This document shows positions 34,974 through 43,967 of a stretch of DNA of 64,000 nt, in pieces. This DNA is from Bacillota bacterium (lineage in GTDB: Bacteria; Bacillota; Dehalobacteriia; UBA4068; UBA4997). A program made the position numbers and the translations under genes. The notes under the pieces were generated by a model. The model made no database searches, was not told the DNA's origin, and saw only the letters and a list, made by a program, of their open reading frames with translations. The stretch's first letter is position 1, and every line of letters starts with the position of its first letter. Where the stretch lies: assembly GCA_021771915.1 (NCBI GenBank), contig JAETNY010000005.1:62001-126000 (forward strand), read 5' to 3'.

Positions 34974-35013
34974 GATATAATTATACCACCAACAACCCTT
35001 TTTGTCAAGCATA

Positions 35014-35047
35014 AAAAACCTCCCCCGATTTCTCGGAGGAGGTTTTT
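35014..35047 (-). terminator. terminator of the S-layer-type gene
   Basis: Stem AAAAACCTCC / GGAGGTTTTT extended by CCGA/TCGG, 121 bp after the S-layer stop codon. It insulates that highly expressed gene from the module 4 antitoxin promoter, which starts 6 bp further on. Confidence 0.85.
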
Positions 35048-35168
35048 AACTGTTTTATAAACAAGATTAATCTTCAAATTGTCTGTGTTTATTATTCAGT
35101 TTTCCGGCCTTATAGCCGTTTCTGTTCAAGTCAAACAGGAACCAAGATATTTTGGCAAATAATCTAAA

Positions 35169-38100
35169 TTATTTGCTGCTTACGGCTGTTACCTGAACTA
35201 CCGGAGTAGCATCAACACCAGCGGCTTTTGTAATCTTAACAGAACCATCGGTCAAAGAATAAGGTAAACCATTGTACATAACTACAACAGATGCAGCATC
35301 ATACAAATTCTTATCACGTGTTACGTTTACCTTTACAGTAAACTGTGTAGCTGTCTCGGTAACATTAGCTGTTACACTGATGCCGTCAGGAGCGGAAGTA
35401 CCCAAAGCAGTGGTGTTACCATATTTAACTAAGAAATAGTTAACTTTAGCTTTACCAGTTACATTAGTAGAACCGCCACCAGAAGGAGTAGTATTGTCTC
35501 TCGGATATTCATCAATCAGAACGATATCAGCATAACCATCGTCATCTACAACCGGAACATATACCCAAGCGTTTCTGGAGATGTCGCTTACAGAACCCTC
35601 TCTGTACTTGCCAGAGTTGGAGTCGATAACATAAACAACAGTATTAGCATCAGTCATTACGTTATAAACGCCTTTAGCTGTTTCAGAATTCTGCTTGTTA
35701 TGAATCATGTTAACAGTAGTACCGGAAACACTAATCTTATCAGAAGCAGTCCAACCAATTTCACCATCTTTCGGATTATTCGGGATAGTAATCAAACCAT
35801 CATTGAAACCGGTTACATACTTGGTATAAGGTCTCAAGTCTGCTTTGTTCTTGATAGCTGCAACAATAGTCAGTTTATCACCAGACAACTGGTAAACGAT
35901 AAATCTGTCATTACCAGCATCAACACTGTCCTCATTATCCAAATCATAAACTTTGTCATCACCCATCAAGGTAATAGCATAATCACCATTACCAGCATGG
36001 TCAGCGTCAGTAAACTTGTAGTTAGCAATTACACCATAATGATAATCTGTGCTGCCAGCGGCGGTATAAGCAAATGCTTTAATTGCACCGTTAGTATTCA
36101 GCTTAAATGCTGCATAAGCATCAACTTTTTCAGTCTTGGTATCACTATCAATAACAGCACCAGTAACTGTTTCAGGATTGAAATCACCACCACTCAACAG
36201 AGCAGAGCGAGTAATAAGAGACGGGTCAATAGCGCCGTTATCGTCTACGTCAACCTCAAAGATTACAGCATTAGCAGCCAGAGAACGCTGAACGCCATTC
36301 TCATCTACCAAATAAGCATTATTTTTAACTTCAATTTCAAAATACTCAGCGGTAGAAGTACCTGCAGTACCAGCTTTCAAACCAGCCTTAAATGTGCCAG
36401 CACCCTCGGCCATTTCTTTAACCAACTTAAAGGTCTTAATTTCACCATTGCTGTTCAGTTTGTATTCAACCAACTGACCCATAAATTTAGGAGCATCGGT
36501 CTTTGTATTCGGAATATCTTTAGAATTCTTCTCAAAATCGTAGGTTACATTGTAGCCTTCCTGTGTGAACAGGGTGATAGAATTCATGCTGGAACCCCAA
36601 GTGCTGTTCTTGCCAGCGTCCACAACGATACCATACAGAGTAGTACCGGTAGAAGTTTCGTCAACAATAATAGCAGATACGGAGTTATCTTTGTTTAACA
36701 ATAATTTTACATTGTTATTGTAAACGTCATCAGTAGCAATACCAGCAGCTTCCAATTCATCATCATAGAAGTCAGGTGTCAATGCGTTATTAGAACTGTT
36801 GTTCTTATAAACATAGTTTTTGCCACCAATTGTTACTTTGTGCTGATAACCAGTAGCAGGGTTTACTGCATTAGACAGGCTTACAGCAGCTACACGGGTC
36901 AAATCGCCAGAAATATCAGCAACTTTAGCGTACAACTCGCCTTCTCTAATCTCCATGATAGCATCGCCAACTTCCAAATCGGAAGGAGCAATAAACTTGC
37001 CATTATCATAAATCAGAGTATCAGCGTCAGCCATATTTACAGTCTTAGAACGGCTGTTCTCTGCGTCATTACCAACCAGACGAGCAGAAGCAGCAGTGAT
37101 ATTCTTAACATAGTAAGAACGTTCAACGAAATCACGGTCAGAAACGATACGATAAACCTGGTCGTCATCATTAAAATACATAATATAACCAGAGTTCTTG
37201 CTGTCAGTTTCGCTTCTGAAAGCATCTTTAGTAGCATTGTAGGTTGTTGTGTTAACCTTGGTTTTGCCGTTTGCAGGCTCACTCGGTCTGTCAGTTACAC
37301 TCTGAGTGTAAGATTCAACTTCAATGAAACGAGCATACAGTTTGCCATTCTCTTTTACATAGTAAACTTTGCCCTGATGATTTTCCAGGTCAAACAAACC
37401 AGTAGAATTATAGGAAACAGCAGTGTTTTCATCAATAATCAGGTTGCCGTTGTAGTTCTCAGAAGATACTTCAACTACAGCATTGTTGTTAGTAGAACTT
37501 GTGATAGTTTTCTCAGTTACAACTTCGCCAACAGACCAGTTCAGGGTCTTGCTGGCAACATCGCGTACCTGGTCAATTTTATCAAATTTGTCTACTTCCA
37601 GATAGGAACCCTCAAAGCTGTCTGCCAACAAAGTGATGTAGGAAGAACCGCTCTTTGTGGTCTGTTTGTAAACGAACTCATTGGTGTCTTTATCGTAAGT
37701 AACAATAGAAGTATCCAAAGCTTCGCCCAACATAACCACAACGTCGCCACGTTTAGCAGCAGCGCTGGCAACGATGTTAACATCGTCCAGCAAACCAATC
37801 TGGTTAGCTTTGGTTACATAGTTTACCGGCCAGCTGCCAGTCAGGTTGTCGTTGTAGCCCAACAGACGCAGCAATACGGTAATAGCCTCCTGGTTGGAGA
37901 TGGTATCATTCGGACGGAAGTTGCCGTTCTGGTCGCCCTTAAAGATGCCCAGGCTCTCAGCAGCATTAATCCAACCGGTATACCAGCTGTTTGCACGAAC
38001 GTCCTTGAAGCTGCTAGCGTTGGCCTCCAACATGGTAGCAGTCTCCTTAGCGCCCGCAGCGGTTACAGCAATTTTAGCAAATTCAGCACGGGTAATCGTT

Positions 38101-38282
38101 TTATCCGGACCAAATGTGCCGTCTTCGTAACCTTCAATAATGCCCAACGCAACAGCCTTAGCAATAGCGTCCTGCTCTGTTACTGAGCGCTCGGAAACAT
38201 CGCTGAAAGTAGCTGCGTAGGCACTGGCAGAGAATGCAAACATCATTACAACTGCCAAAAGAACTACGAGTTTCTTTTTCAT
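35169..38282 (-). CDS. S-layer-type protein with three SLH domains
   Basis: The 1,037-residue exported protein has a typical signal peptide (M-K-K-K, hydrophobic core, A-S-A-Y-A-A). Three SLH repeats span about residues 25-195; the clearest have G-Y-E-D-G-T-F-G-P-D-K-T-I-T-R-A-E-F and G-N-F-R-P-N-D-T-I-S-N-Q-E-A. The remaining ~840 residues are beta-rich, Asp/Asn/Thr-rich and almost Cys-free, as in self-assembling surface-layer proteins. A GC-poor, narrow codon choice, AAGGAGGAAAAAG ribosome binding site, long leader and strong terminator indicate high expression. It may be the main S-layer subunit, but the large 1-5097 protein shows that several SLH proteins exist. Confidence 0.88.
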   Translation of the reverse strand: MKKKLVVLLAVVMMFAFSASAYAATFSDVSERSVTEQDAIAKAVALGIIEGYEDGTFGPDKTITRAEFAKIAVTAAGAKETATMLEANASSFKDVRANSWYTGWINAAESLGIFKGDQNGNFRPNDTISNQEAITVLLRLLGYNDNLTGSWPVNYVTKANQIGLLDDVNIVASAAAKRGDVVVMLGEALDTSIVTYDKDTNEFVYKQTTKSGSSYITLLADSFEGSYLEVDKFDKIDQVRDVASKTLNWSVGEVVTEKTITSSTNNNAVVEVSSENYNGNLIIDENTAVSYNSTGLFDLENHQGKVYYVKENGKLYARFIEVESYTQSVTDRPSEPANGKTKVNTTTYNATKDAFRSETDSKNSGYIMYFNDDDQVYRIVSDRDFVERSYYVKNITAASARLVGNDAENSRSKTVNMADADTLIYDNGKFIAPSDLEVGDAIMEIREGELYAKVADISGDLTRVAAVSLSNAVNPATGYQHKVTIGGKNYVYKNNSSNNALTPDFYDDELEAAGIATDDVYNNNVKLLLNKDNSVSAIIVDETSTGTTLYGIVVDAGKNSTWGSSMNSITLFTQEGYNVTYDFEKNSKDIPNTKTDAPKFMGQLVEYKLNSNGEIKTFKLVKEMAEGAGTFKAGLKAGTAGTSTAEYFEIEVKNNAYLVDENGVQRSLAANAVIFEVDVDDNGAIDPSLITRSALLSGGDFNPETVTGAVIDSDTKTEKVDAYAAFKLNTNGAIKAFAYTAAGSTDYHYGVIANYKFTDADHAGNGDYAITLMGDDKVYDLDNEDSVDAGNDRFIVYQLSGDKLTIVAAIKNKADLRPYTKYVTGFNDGLITIPNNPKDGEIGWTASDKISVSGTTVNMIHNKQNSETAKGVYNVMTDANTVVYVIDSNSGKYREGSVSDISRNAWVYVPVVDDDGYADIVLIDEYPRDNTTPSGGGSTNVTGKAKVNYFLVKYGNTTALGTSAPDGISVTANVTETATQFTVKVNVTRDKNLYDAASVVVMYNGLPYSLTDGSVKITKAAGVDATPVVQVTAVSSK

Positions 38283-38764
38283 TTTTCTTTTTCCTCCTTA
38301 TAAAGTTGGTGTAAATTGATATCGGCTGAACTCTCAACCGATTGACCAAGCCCCTCCAGATGATTTTTTGAAACCTGCTGAAGAAACTTTTCACCATAAT
38401 TACAATCGTCAGCATAAAAAACTTGCGCAAAGTTAAAAATTTTTTTAGAAAATCTTAACGATTGGCAAGTTCGTAGAATGAAGCCAGAGTTTAGATTTTC
38501 TTAATCCAGACGCAAAGCGTCTGGAAACCTTTATACAAGCCTTATGCCGAACCAACTTTGCAGGCCATCTTCCCCGAGGCCGTCAATGCTGCCTCAAAAG
38601 TCAGCCCAAGCTGCTTCCCGGTCAACCTGTTTTGCCGAATAACAAGCCGCCCTTTCTGCCGCCGGGTCAAACCCCTTAAACAGTTTGACGGTTTTGCAAA
38701 ATCTGCACAGTCCAACAAAGCTTGTCCCTATGATGTGGTCAATAGTGAAACTTCCACCAATATC
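38283..38764 (-). other. long, partly structured 5' leader (or ncRNA) upstream of the S-layer gene
   Basis: No gene is supported between 38283 and 38896. A promoter at 38799-38771 would give a leader of about 480 nt. The part at 38500-38740 is clearly more GC-rich than its flanks and on the minus strand can form several hairpins: GTCAAAC/GTTTGAC, GGCC/GGCC, and CCAGACGC/GCGTCTGG at 38508-38526. The last lacks a T-run, so it is not a simple terminator. I could not match it to SRP RNA, 6S, RNase P or a known riboswitch. Confidence 0.5.
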
Positions 38765-38770
38765 ATATAT

Positions 38771-38799
38771 ATACTACTACAAATCGCTAAAAAAATCAA
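38771..38799 (-). promoter_or_regulatory. candidate promoter of the S-layer leader
   Basis: Minus strand TTGATT (38799-38794), 17-bp spacer, TAGTAT (38776-38771). Moderate match; another start closer to the gene is possible. Confidence 0.45.
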
Positions 38800-38896
38800 C
38801 CCTTTTTCTATAAATGTGCTTCTATTTTTAAAAATGAAAAAATCTTACAGATGTTTAGCAAAAAACAAACTTCCAGCACGATTTTGCTAAATAAAA

Positions 38897-38926
38897 AACC
38901 TCTCACTAACATTTCAGTGAGAGGTT
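38897..38926 (-). terminator. fabK terminator
   Basis: Perfect 11-bp stem AACCTCTCACT / AGTGAGAGGTT, 7 bp after the fabK stop codon, followed on the minus strand by a T-run. Confidence 0.9.
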
Positions 38927-38932
38927 AATCTT

Positions 38933-39889
38933 TTATCCCAACAAACTGGGCGCATTTTGCAGCGTCGCCATAGCTTCCTGCATAATTTCTTCCATAATAT
39001 GAGCGCAGCTTGCGCGCTGTTTAACCAGACCAGAAATCTGCCCGGCCATAAAACAGCCGCCCTCCAAATCGCCCTCTTTAGCTTTTAGCAAACCGCGCGC
39101 GGCCAAAGCTTCCAGTTCTTCCGGCGAGGTTCCCGGTTGTTTTTCCAACTCTGCATAACGCAGCGGCATCGGAGTTTTCAGGGCGCGCACCACATGAGAA
39201 GTGCCGCGGCCGGTAACAATCGTATCTGTATCAATCGCTTCAATCACCTTTTGCTTATAGAGGTCAGAAACAGGACACTCATCAGCCGGCAAAAATACCG
39301 TCCCCAGCTGTACGCCAACCGCGCCCAGCAGCAGCATCGCCGCCATGGAGCGTCCGTCGGCAATACCACCAGCCGCCAAAACCGGAATATTTACCGCCTG
39401 ACGCACCTGCGGCACCAAAGCCAGCGTAGTCATCTCACCAATATGGCCGCCGGATTCCGTACCCTCAGCCACCACGGCATAAGCACCGGCCGCCTCGGCC
39501 TTCTTCGCCGCTCGCACACTTGGAATAACCGGAATAACCTTAACACCAGCCGCCAAAAGTTTCGGCATATGCGGCGTGGGGTCACCCGCGCCCGTTGTAA
39601 CCACCGGCACCTTGGCCGTCACCACAAAATCAATAATCTGGGTAATTTCCGGGCTTTGCAGCATTAAATTTACACCGAAAGGCTTGCCCGGCTGCACCAG
39701 CTGCTGACAACGCCGGATTTCCTCGGCCACCTGCGCAGCGGTAAGGCCGCTGCTGCAAATCAGACCCAAGCCGCCGGCATTGCTCACCGCTGCGGCCAGC
39801 TCCGCCGTAGAAATATAAGCCATGCCGCCCTGAAAAATCGGATATTGCAAACCCAAATCCCGGCATAAAACGCTTTGAATTTGTTGCAT
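38933..39889 (-). CDS. fabK: FabK-type enoyl-ACP reductase II / nitronate monooxygenase family
   Basis: The 318-residue FMN-dependent TIM-barrel protein shows Y-P-I-F-Q-G-G-M-A, A-G-G-L-G-L-I, P-F-G-V-N-L-M-L, V-V-T-T-G-A-G-x-P, A-E-G-T-E-S-G-G-H-I-G with the active-site His, and A-A-G-G-I-A-D-G. The sequence follows pneumococcal FabK closely, so reduction of enoyl-ACP in fatty acid synthesis is the best call; the broader nitronate monooxygenase family is the alternative. The start is uncertain: ATG at 39889 fits homologues, ATG at 39913 adds eight residues, and neither has a strong ribosome binding site. No other fab genes are nearby. Confidence 0.85.
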   Translation of the reverse strand: MQQIQSVLCRDLGLQYPIFQGGMAYISTAELAAAVSNAGGLGLICSSGLTAAQVAEEIRRCQQLVQPGKPFGVNLMLQSPEITQIIDFVVTAKVPVVTTGAGDPTPHMPKLLAAGVKVIPVIPSVRAAKKAEAAGAYAVVAEGTESGGHIGEMTTLALVPQVRQAVNIPVLAAGGIADGRSMAAMLLLGAVGVQLGTVFLPADECPVSDLYKQKVIEAIDTDTIVTGRGTSHVVRALKTPMPLRYAELEKQPGTSPEELEALAARGLLKAKEGDLEGGCFMAGQISGLVKQRASCAHIMEEIMQEAMATLQNAPSLLG

Positions 39890-39996
39890 TTTCAAAAACC
39901 CCCATTTTGTCATGTTATATTAGCAAATTTAAGATGTTCAATAGTCACAATACATTTCATATAAATGAAGAAACAGTTGCGGCGCTATCAAATTTT

Positions 39997-41259
39997 CTAT
40001 TTAATATATTCAACGCCCATATATTTAACCAAAACATCAGGCACCTTAACACTGCCGTCCGGCTGCAAATAATTCTCCAAAATTGCGGCCACTGTCCGGC
40101 CCACCGCCAAACCTGAGCCGTTCAGAGTGTGCACATATTCCGGCTTACTCTTAGCATCACGGCGGAAACGGATATTAGCGCGCCGCGCCTGATAATCCTC
40201 AAAATTGCTGCAAGAAGAAATCTCGCGGTATACGCCCGCACCAGCCATATAAACCTCTATATCATAGGTCTTGGCAGAACTAAAGCCCAAATCGCCACCG
40301 CAGAGGGTAACCACCTGATAAGGCAGACCCAGCATCTGCAACAGCACCTCGGCGTCATGCGTCAATCCCTCCAATTCATCATAGCTGTTTTCCGGCATAC
40401 AGAATTTAACCAACTCAACTTTATTGAACTGATGTTGTCGAATAATGCCTCTGGTATCACGCCCAGCCGAGCCGGCCTCCGCCCGGAAACAGGCCGAATA
40501 GGCACAATGATGAATAGGCAGCTGTGCGCCGTCCAAAATTTCATCACTATAAAGATTGGTCACCGGCACCTCGGCAGTCGGAATTAAATAATAGTCTGTA
40601 CCCTCCACATGGAACATATCCTCGGCAAATTTCGGCAGCTGACCAGTACCAGTCATAGACTTGCTGTTAACCATATACGGCGGGAAAATTTCCACATAGC
40701 TTTTAGAGGTATGCACGTCCAGGAAGAAATTATAAACCGCACGTTCCAGACGCGCACCCAGGCCACGATAAACCACAAAACGCGCACCAGAGATTTTGGC
40801 TGCCCGTTCAAAATCGAGAATACCCAGATTATCGGCCACTTCCCAATGATTTTTCGGCTCGGCAATCTGCGGCAACTCGCCCCATTGGCGCTGCACCGGA
40901 TTATCCGCATCAGAATTGCCAAAAGGCACGCTCTCATTAGGAATATTCGGAATAGCCAGCAATGTATTGCGAATAGTTTCCTCGGCAGTTTTCACCTGCG
41001 CGTCCATAGCGTCAATCTCATCACCCAACTCACGCATTTTTTCCATAATCGGGGTAGCGTCCTGACCATTTTTTTTCAGCACGCCAATTTCCTTGGAAAC
41101 CGCATTGCGCTCCGCTTTCATATGCTCAACCTTGGCCAGAATTTCCTTGCGGCTGGCCTCGGCCTGCAAAAACGGTTGCAAATCGACCTCCATATTACGT
41201 TTTTTTAATTTTTCAACCACCAATTCCGGGTTGGCAGCCACAAATTTTGCATCTAACAT
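39997..41259 (-). CDS. serS: seryl-tRNA synthetase
   Basis: The 420-residue class II synthetase has an N-terminal antiparallel coiled-coil arm that grips the long variable arm of tRNA-Ser (about 30-105). The catalytic domain has [21 protein letters not shown] (motif 2), H-Q-F-N-K-V-E, and motif 3 with N-G-S-G-L-A-V-G-R. It is complete and of normal length, downstream of the HAD gene by 54 bp. I see no T-box in that gap. Confidence 0.97.
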   Translation of the reverse strand: MLDAKFVAANPELVVEKLKKRNMEVDLQPFLQAEASRKEILAKVEHMKAERNAVSKEIGVLKKNGQDATPIMEKMRELGDEIDAMDAQVKTAEETIRNTLLAIPNIPNESVPFGNSDADNPVQRQWGELPQIAEPKNHWEVADNLGILDFERAAKISGARFVVYRGLGARLERAVYNFFLDVHTSKSYVEIFPPYMVNSKSMTGTGQLPKFAEDMFHVEGTDYYLIPTAEVPVTNLYSDEILDGAQLPIHHCAYSACFRAEAGSAGRDTRGIIRQHQFNKVELVKFCMPENSYDELEGLTHDAEVLLQMLGLPYQVVTLCGGDLGFSSAKTYDIEVYMAGAGVYREISSCSNFEDYQARRANIRFRRDAKSKPEYVHTLNGSGLAVGRTVAAILENYLQPDGSVKVPDVLVKYMGVEYIK

Positions 41260-41313
41260 TTTCTCTCCTCCTCAATCAGATTATAATAAGTTAATTTTCA
41301 TTATTTTTAGCAA

Positions 41314-41961
41314 TTATAACAACAGCAAACGCGCCAGCTCATTAACGTCATTCACATAATAGTCCGCGCCGGCTTCCAGCAATGACTCCTTACTGCCAAC
41401 ACCCCAGCCAACGCCAACAGTCTGCATACCGGCTGCCTTACCACAGGCCATATCCACCGCCGCGTCGCCAATAAAAGCCGTATTTTGAGCCTGTTCGGCA
41501 GAAATACCCATCTCAGCCAGGGCCAGCAGCGCCGGTTCCGGGTCTGGTTTATGCTTCTGGCTGGCCTCTATGCCGAATATCTTCACAAAACAACTCTGTA
41601 TACCCAAAATCTCCGCCGACCAATCCGCGCCCCACTGCAAACGGCTGGTAACAATGCACATCGGCACCGCCTCCTCCTGCAATTTGGCAATCAGCGTCGG
41701 AATACCGGCAAAAGGTCTAATCATCTTGGGTATATACAAAAAATTATACTCCCGAAAATTATCCATATATTCCTGTTCCCGACCCGGCGCAAATGCAGCG
41801 GCAGTTTCATACATCGGCCGGCCAATAAAGCTTTTGGCCTGCTCTTCGTTCCAGGGCAAGCCCATTTTTTCATGCGTAGCCAGAGAACTGCGCAAAATCA
41901 TCGGCACACTATCTGAAAGAGTACCATCTAAATCAAAAATTAAAGCAGCAAATTTGCTCAT
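41314..41961 (-). CDS. HAD-superfamily phosphatase (phosphoglycolate/pyrophosphatase type)
   Basis: The 215-residue protein has the HAD motifs F-D-L-D-G-T-L (I, nucleophile Asp), I-V-T-S (II), K-P-D-P-E-P (III) and F-I-G-D-A-A-V-D (IV), with an alpha-helical cap typical of Gph/PpaX-like enzymes. Substrate is not predictable; phosphoglycolate or pyrophosphate are the usual candidates. It lies 27 bp after parB and before serS, probably in one transcript. Confidence 0.88.
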   Translation of the reverse strand: MSKFAALIFDLDGTLSDSVPMILRSSLATHEKMGLPWNEEQAKSFIGRPMYETAAAFAPGREQEYMDNFREYNFLYIPKMIRPFAGIPTLIAKLQEEAVPMCIVTSRLQWGADWSAEILGIQSCFVKIFGIEASQKHKPDPEPALLALAEMGISAEQAQNTAFIGDAAVDMACGKAAGMQTVGVGWGVGSKESLLEAGADYYVNDVNELARLLLL

Positions 41962-41988
41962 TTAGCCTTACCCCTTTTCTCTACATAT

Positions 41989-42945
41989 TTAAAAGCTGGT
42001 ATCCGGTAAAAGTATCTCCAGCAAACGGGAAAGTTCATCATTACTATAATATTCCAGCATAATCCGGCCGCCCTTGGTCGTTTTTTGCAATTTAACCTTA
42101 GTTTGCAGCCGAGCGCAAAGTTTGTCGGAAATATCCTGCAAAAGCAGTTCCTCGGTACTCGGACGACTCTGCAACGGCGCGTCCTTAACGGCCGCGGCCG
42201 GCTTCTCCGCTTTATCACCCTTATCAGAAGCGGCTGGTTCCGGTGCAACCGCGTAAATCAGGTCCGGATTTTTCGCCATTTCCTCAGCCTGACGTACTGA
42301 CAAGCCCTCCGCCTGAATTTTCTCGGCCAACGCCAGCCGATCAGCCTCACTCTCCAGCATCAGCAAAGCCTTACCATGTCCGGCAGAAAGTCGCCCAGCC
42401 GTTATCATACTGCGGATTGATTCCGGCAAAGCCAGCAAACGCAAAGTATTAGCCACATAAACCCGGGATTTACCCAAACGAGTCGCCAATGAAGCCTGCG
42501 TATAACCATGTTCGTCCAATAAACGGCGATAAGTAGCAGCCTCTTCCAGAGAGTTCAAATCCTGACGCTGAATATTCTCAATCAATGCCACTTCCAGCGT
42601 CACATCATCATTTAATGATTTAACAATGGCCGGGATATCTTTTAAGCCGGCCATTTTGGCCGCACGCCAACGACGCTCACCGGCAACAATCTCATATTTA
42701 TTATGACTGCCAGCAACCGGGCGCACCAATATTGGTTGTAAAACGCCCTGTTCCTTGACGCTGGCCGCCAATTCACGCAGCTTACCCTCATCAAAAACCC
42801 GGCGCGGCTGTTCCGCATTGGGCGCCACTGAGTCAAGCGACAGTTGCAAAACCTGCTCGCCCTCCACTTTCGGCGTCAAAATCGGCTGATTGCCAAAAAG
42901 CGCGTTTACGCCGCTGCCCAAACCTTTCTTTACCATGCTGCTCAT
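41989..42945 (-). CDS. parB: chromosome-partitioning protein ParB (Spo0J)
   Basis: The 318-residue protein begins K-K-G-L-G-S-G-V-N-A-L-F. The ParB/Srx CTP-binding core contains P-R-R-V-F, the I-x-V-R-P motif and G-E-R-R-W-R-A-A, followed by I-E-N-I-Q-R-x-D-L-N and the helix-turn-helix (Y-T-Q-A-S-L-A-T-R-L-G-K-S-R-V-Y-V-A-N). The C-terminal dimer domain ends after a charged linker. It loads at parS (44831-44846 and 47359-47374) and spreads as a clamp, recruiting SMC. The start overlaps the parA stop (ATGA). Confidence 0.95.
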   Translation of the reverse strand: MSSMVKKGLGSGVNALFGNQPILTPKVEGEQVLQLSLDSVAPNAEQPRRVFDEGKLRELAASVKEQGVLQPILVRPVAGSHNKYEIVAGERRWRAAKMAGLKDIPAIVKSLNDDVTLEVALIENIQRQDLNSLEEAATYRRLLDEHGYTQASLATRLGKSRVYVANTLRLLALPESIRSMITAGRLSAGHGKALLMLESEADRLALAEKIQAEGLSVRQAEEMAKNPDLIYAVAPEPAASDKGDKAEKPAAAVKDAPLQSRPSTEELLLQDISDKLCARLQTKVKLQKTTKGGRIMLEYYSNDELSRLLEILLPDTSF

Positions 42946-43745
42946 TCCCCCTTGCCGCGATTAGGTTTTTTCTTCTTTTTTTGTTTAACACCAGTGCGCG
43001 CCAAAACCAACTCCGCCAAATCAGCATAAGCCTCAGCGCCGCGGCTCTTTGGCTCATAACGGCTGATAGGCAGGCCATGACTGGGCGCCTCTGACAAGCG
43101 AACATTGCGCGGAATAACCACCTCAAAAACCAGAGATGCGAAATGCTCCTTAACCTGCTCAACCACCTGCGCCGCCAAATTGACCCGGCCGTCATACATT
43201 GTCAGCAACACACCTAAAATATTCAAATTTGGATTGAATGTCTGGCGCACTTTCAAATAAGTGTTAACCAGCTGCTGCAAGCCCTCCAAAGCATAATATT
43301 CCGCCTGCACTGGTATAATCAAACTATCCGCAGCCGTCAGCGCATTAAGCGTCAACAAACCCAGCGAGGGCGGACAATCCACCAACACATAATCATAATC
43401 GGCAGCTACTGACTGCAAACCGCGCAGCAACCGGTTTTCCCTTTCCTCCAGCAAAACCAGCTCCAACTCGGCTCCGGCTAAATTGATATCAGCCGGCAGC
43501 AGCGCCAAATTCTCAAAAGCCGTCGGTATAATTGCTTCTGCCGCCATACATTCTTCTGTTAAAACCTGATAAACACTGGCCGTCAGTTCGCGCCGATTAA
43601 TACCCAAACCACTGGTGGCATTGCCCTGTGGGTCCAAATCAACCACCAGCGTTTTCCAGCCCAAACCAGCCAACGCATCAGCCAAATTTATTACCGTTGT
43701 GGTCTTTGCCACACCACCCTTTTGATTAGCAACCGCAATTATCAT
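42942..43745 (-). CDS. parA: chromosome-partitioning ATPase ParA (Soj)
   Basis: The 267-residue deviant-Walker ATPase starts I-I-A-V-A-N-Q-K-G-G-V-A-K-T-T-T, followed by D-L-D-P-Q-G-N-A-T and D-C-P-P-S-L-G-L-L-T-L-N-A. It has the short N-terminus of chromosomal Soj types, without a DNA-binding leader domain. The tail is a lysine-rich stretch (K-Q-K-K-K-K-K-P). It moves origin-proximal ParB-parS complexes and, in B. subtilis, regulates DnaA. Translationally coupled to parB. Confidence 0.96.
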   Translation of the reverse strand: MIIAVANQKGGVAKTTTVINLADALAGLGWKTLVVDLDPQGNATSGLGINRRELTASVYQVLTEECMAAEAIIPTAFENLALLPADINLAGAELELVLLEERENRLLRGLQSVAADYDYVLVDCPPSLGLLTLNALTAADSLIIPVQAEYYALEGLQQLVNTYLKVRQTFNPNLNILGVLLTMYDGRVNLAAQVVEQVKEHFASLVFEVVIPRNVRLSEAPSHGLPISRYEPKSRGAEAYADLAELVLARTGVKQKKKKKPNRGKGE

Positions 43746-43755
43746 TTTTTTAAAT

Positions 43756-43877
43756 CCCTTCGGGGTTTCTAATTAAACTTCCAATAAAATTCAATTAAGA
43801 TTTTCGCCCCAGTTTTTTCCCTTCGGGGCTTGTAATTAAACTTCTAATAAAATTCAATTAAGATTTTCGCCCCAGTT
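43756..43877. repeat. tandem duplication (~62 bp x 2) upstream of parA
   Basis: CCCTTCGGGG plus AATTAAACTT plus AATAAAATTCAATTAAGA plus TTTTCGCCCCAGTTTT occurs twice, at about 43756-43817 and 43818-43877, with few differences. It fills most of the 222-bp rsmG-parA gap. CTTCGGGG and CGCCCC can pair within each unit. Confidence 0.85.
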
Positions 43878-43967
43878 TTAATTTTATCGAGGAGTTTAAC
43901 TATTTTTACACCAAACTATCATTAATATTTATATTTTCTGGCGTCAAATACATTTATCATCAAAAAA

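Larger units (their letters stand above)
33482..35008. repeat. four diverged tandem copies of a ~380-400-bp toxin/antisense module
   Basis: The same order of elements recurs four times: a conserved CCAAAAATCTGGCTTTT block, TATAAT, a GCCTCT-GGCAG leader, a 29-30-codon ORF, a terminator hairpin, a direct repeat of the ORF start, and TATAAT/TTGACA on the opposite strand. A conserved spacer (CTCCCCCAGATTT, CTTATAAACACCCT) then leads into the next copy. Toxin start codons are at 33580, 33975, 34377 and 34769, about 395-400 bp apart. Copy 4 is the most diverged, and its downstream spacer is replaced by the terminator of the S-layer gene. Confidence 0.9.

Noticed and set aside
35700-38186. Long plus-strand ORFs opposite the S-layer gene
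   Set aside because: Antisense frames kept open by the narrow codon use of the S-layer gene; no ribosome binding site or domain.
38500-38740. Resemblance to SRP RNA (CCGGGAAGCAGC on the minus strand)
   Set aside because: The conserved GGAA tetraloop helix and flanking motifs of domain IV are absent; only a short string matches.
38558-38890. 110-codon plus-strand ORF upstream of the S-layer gene
   Set aside because: Random-looking composition (Cys, Ser, Pro, basic residues), no ribosome binding site, and it crosses a sharp change from GC-rich to AT-rich DNA. Better read as structured leader on the other strand.
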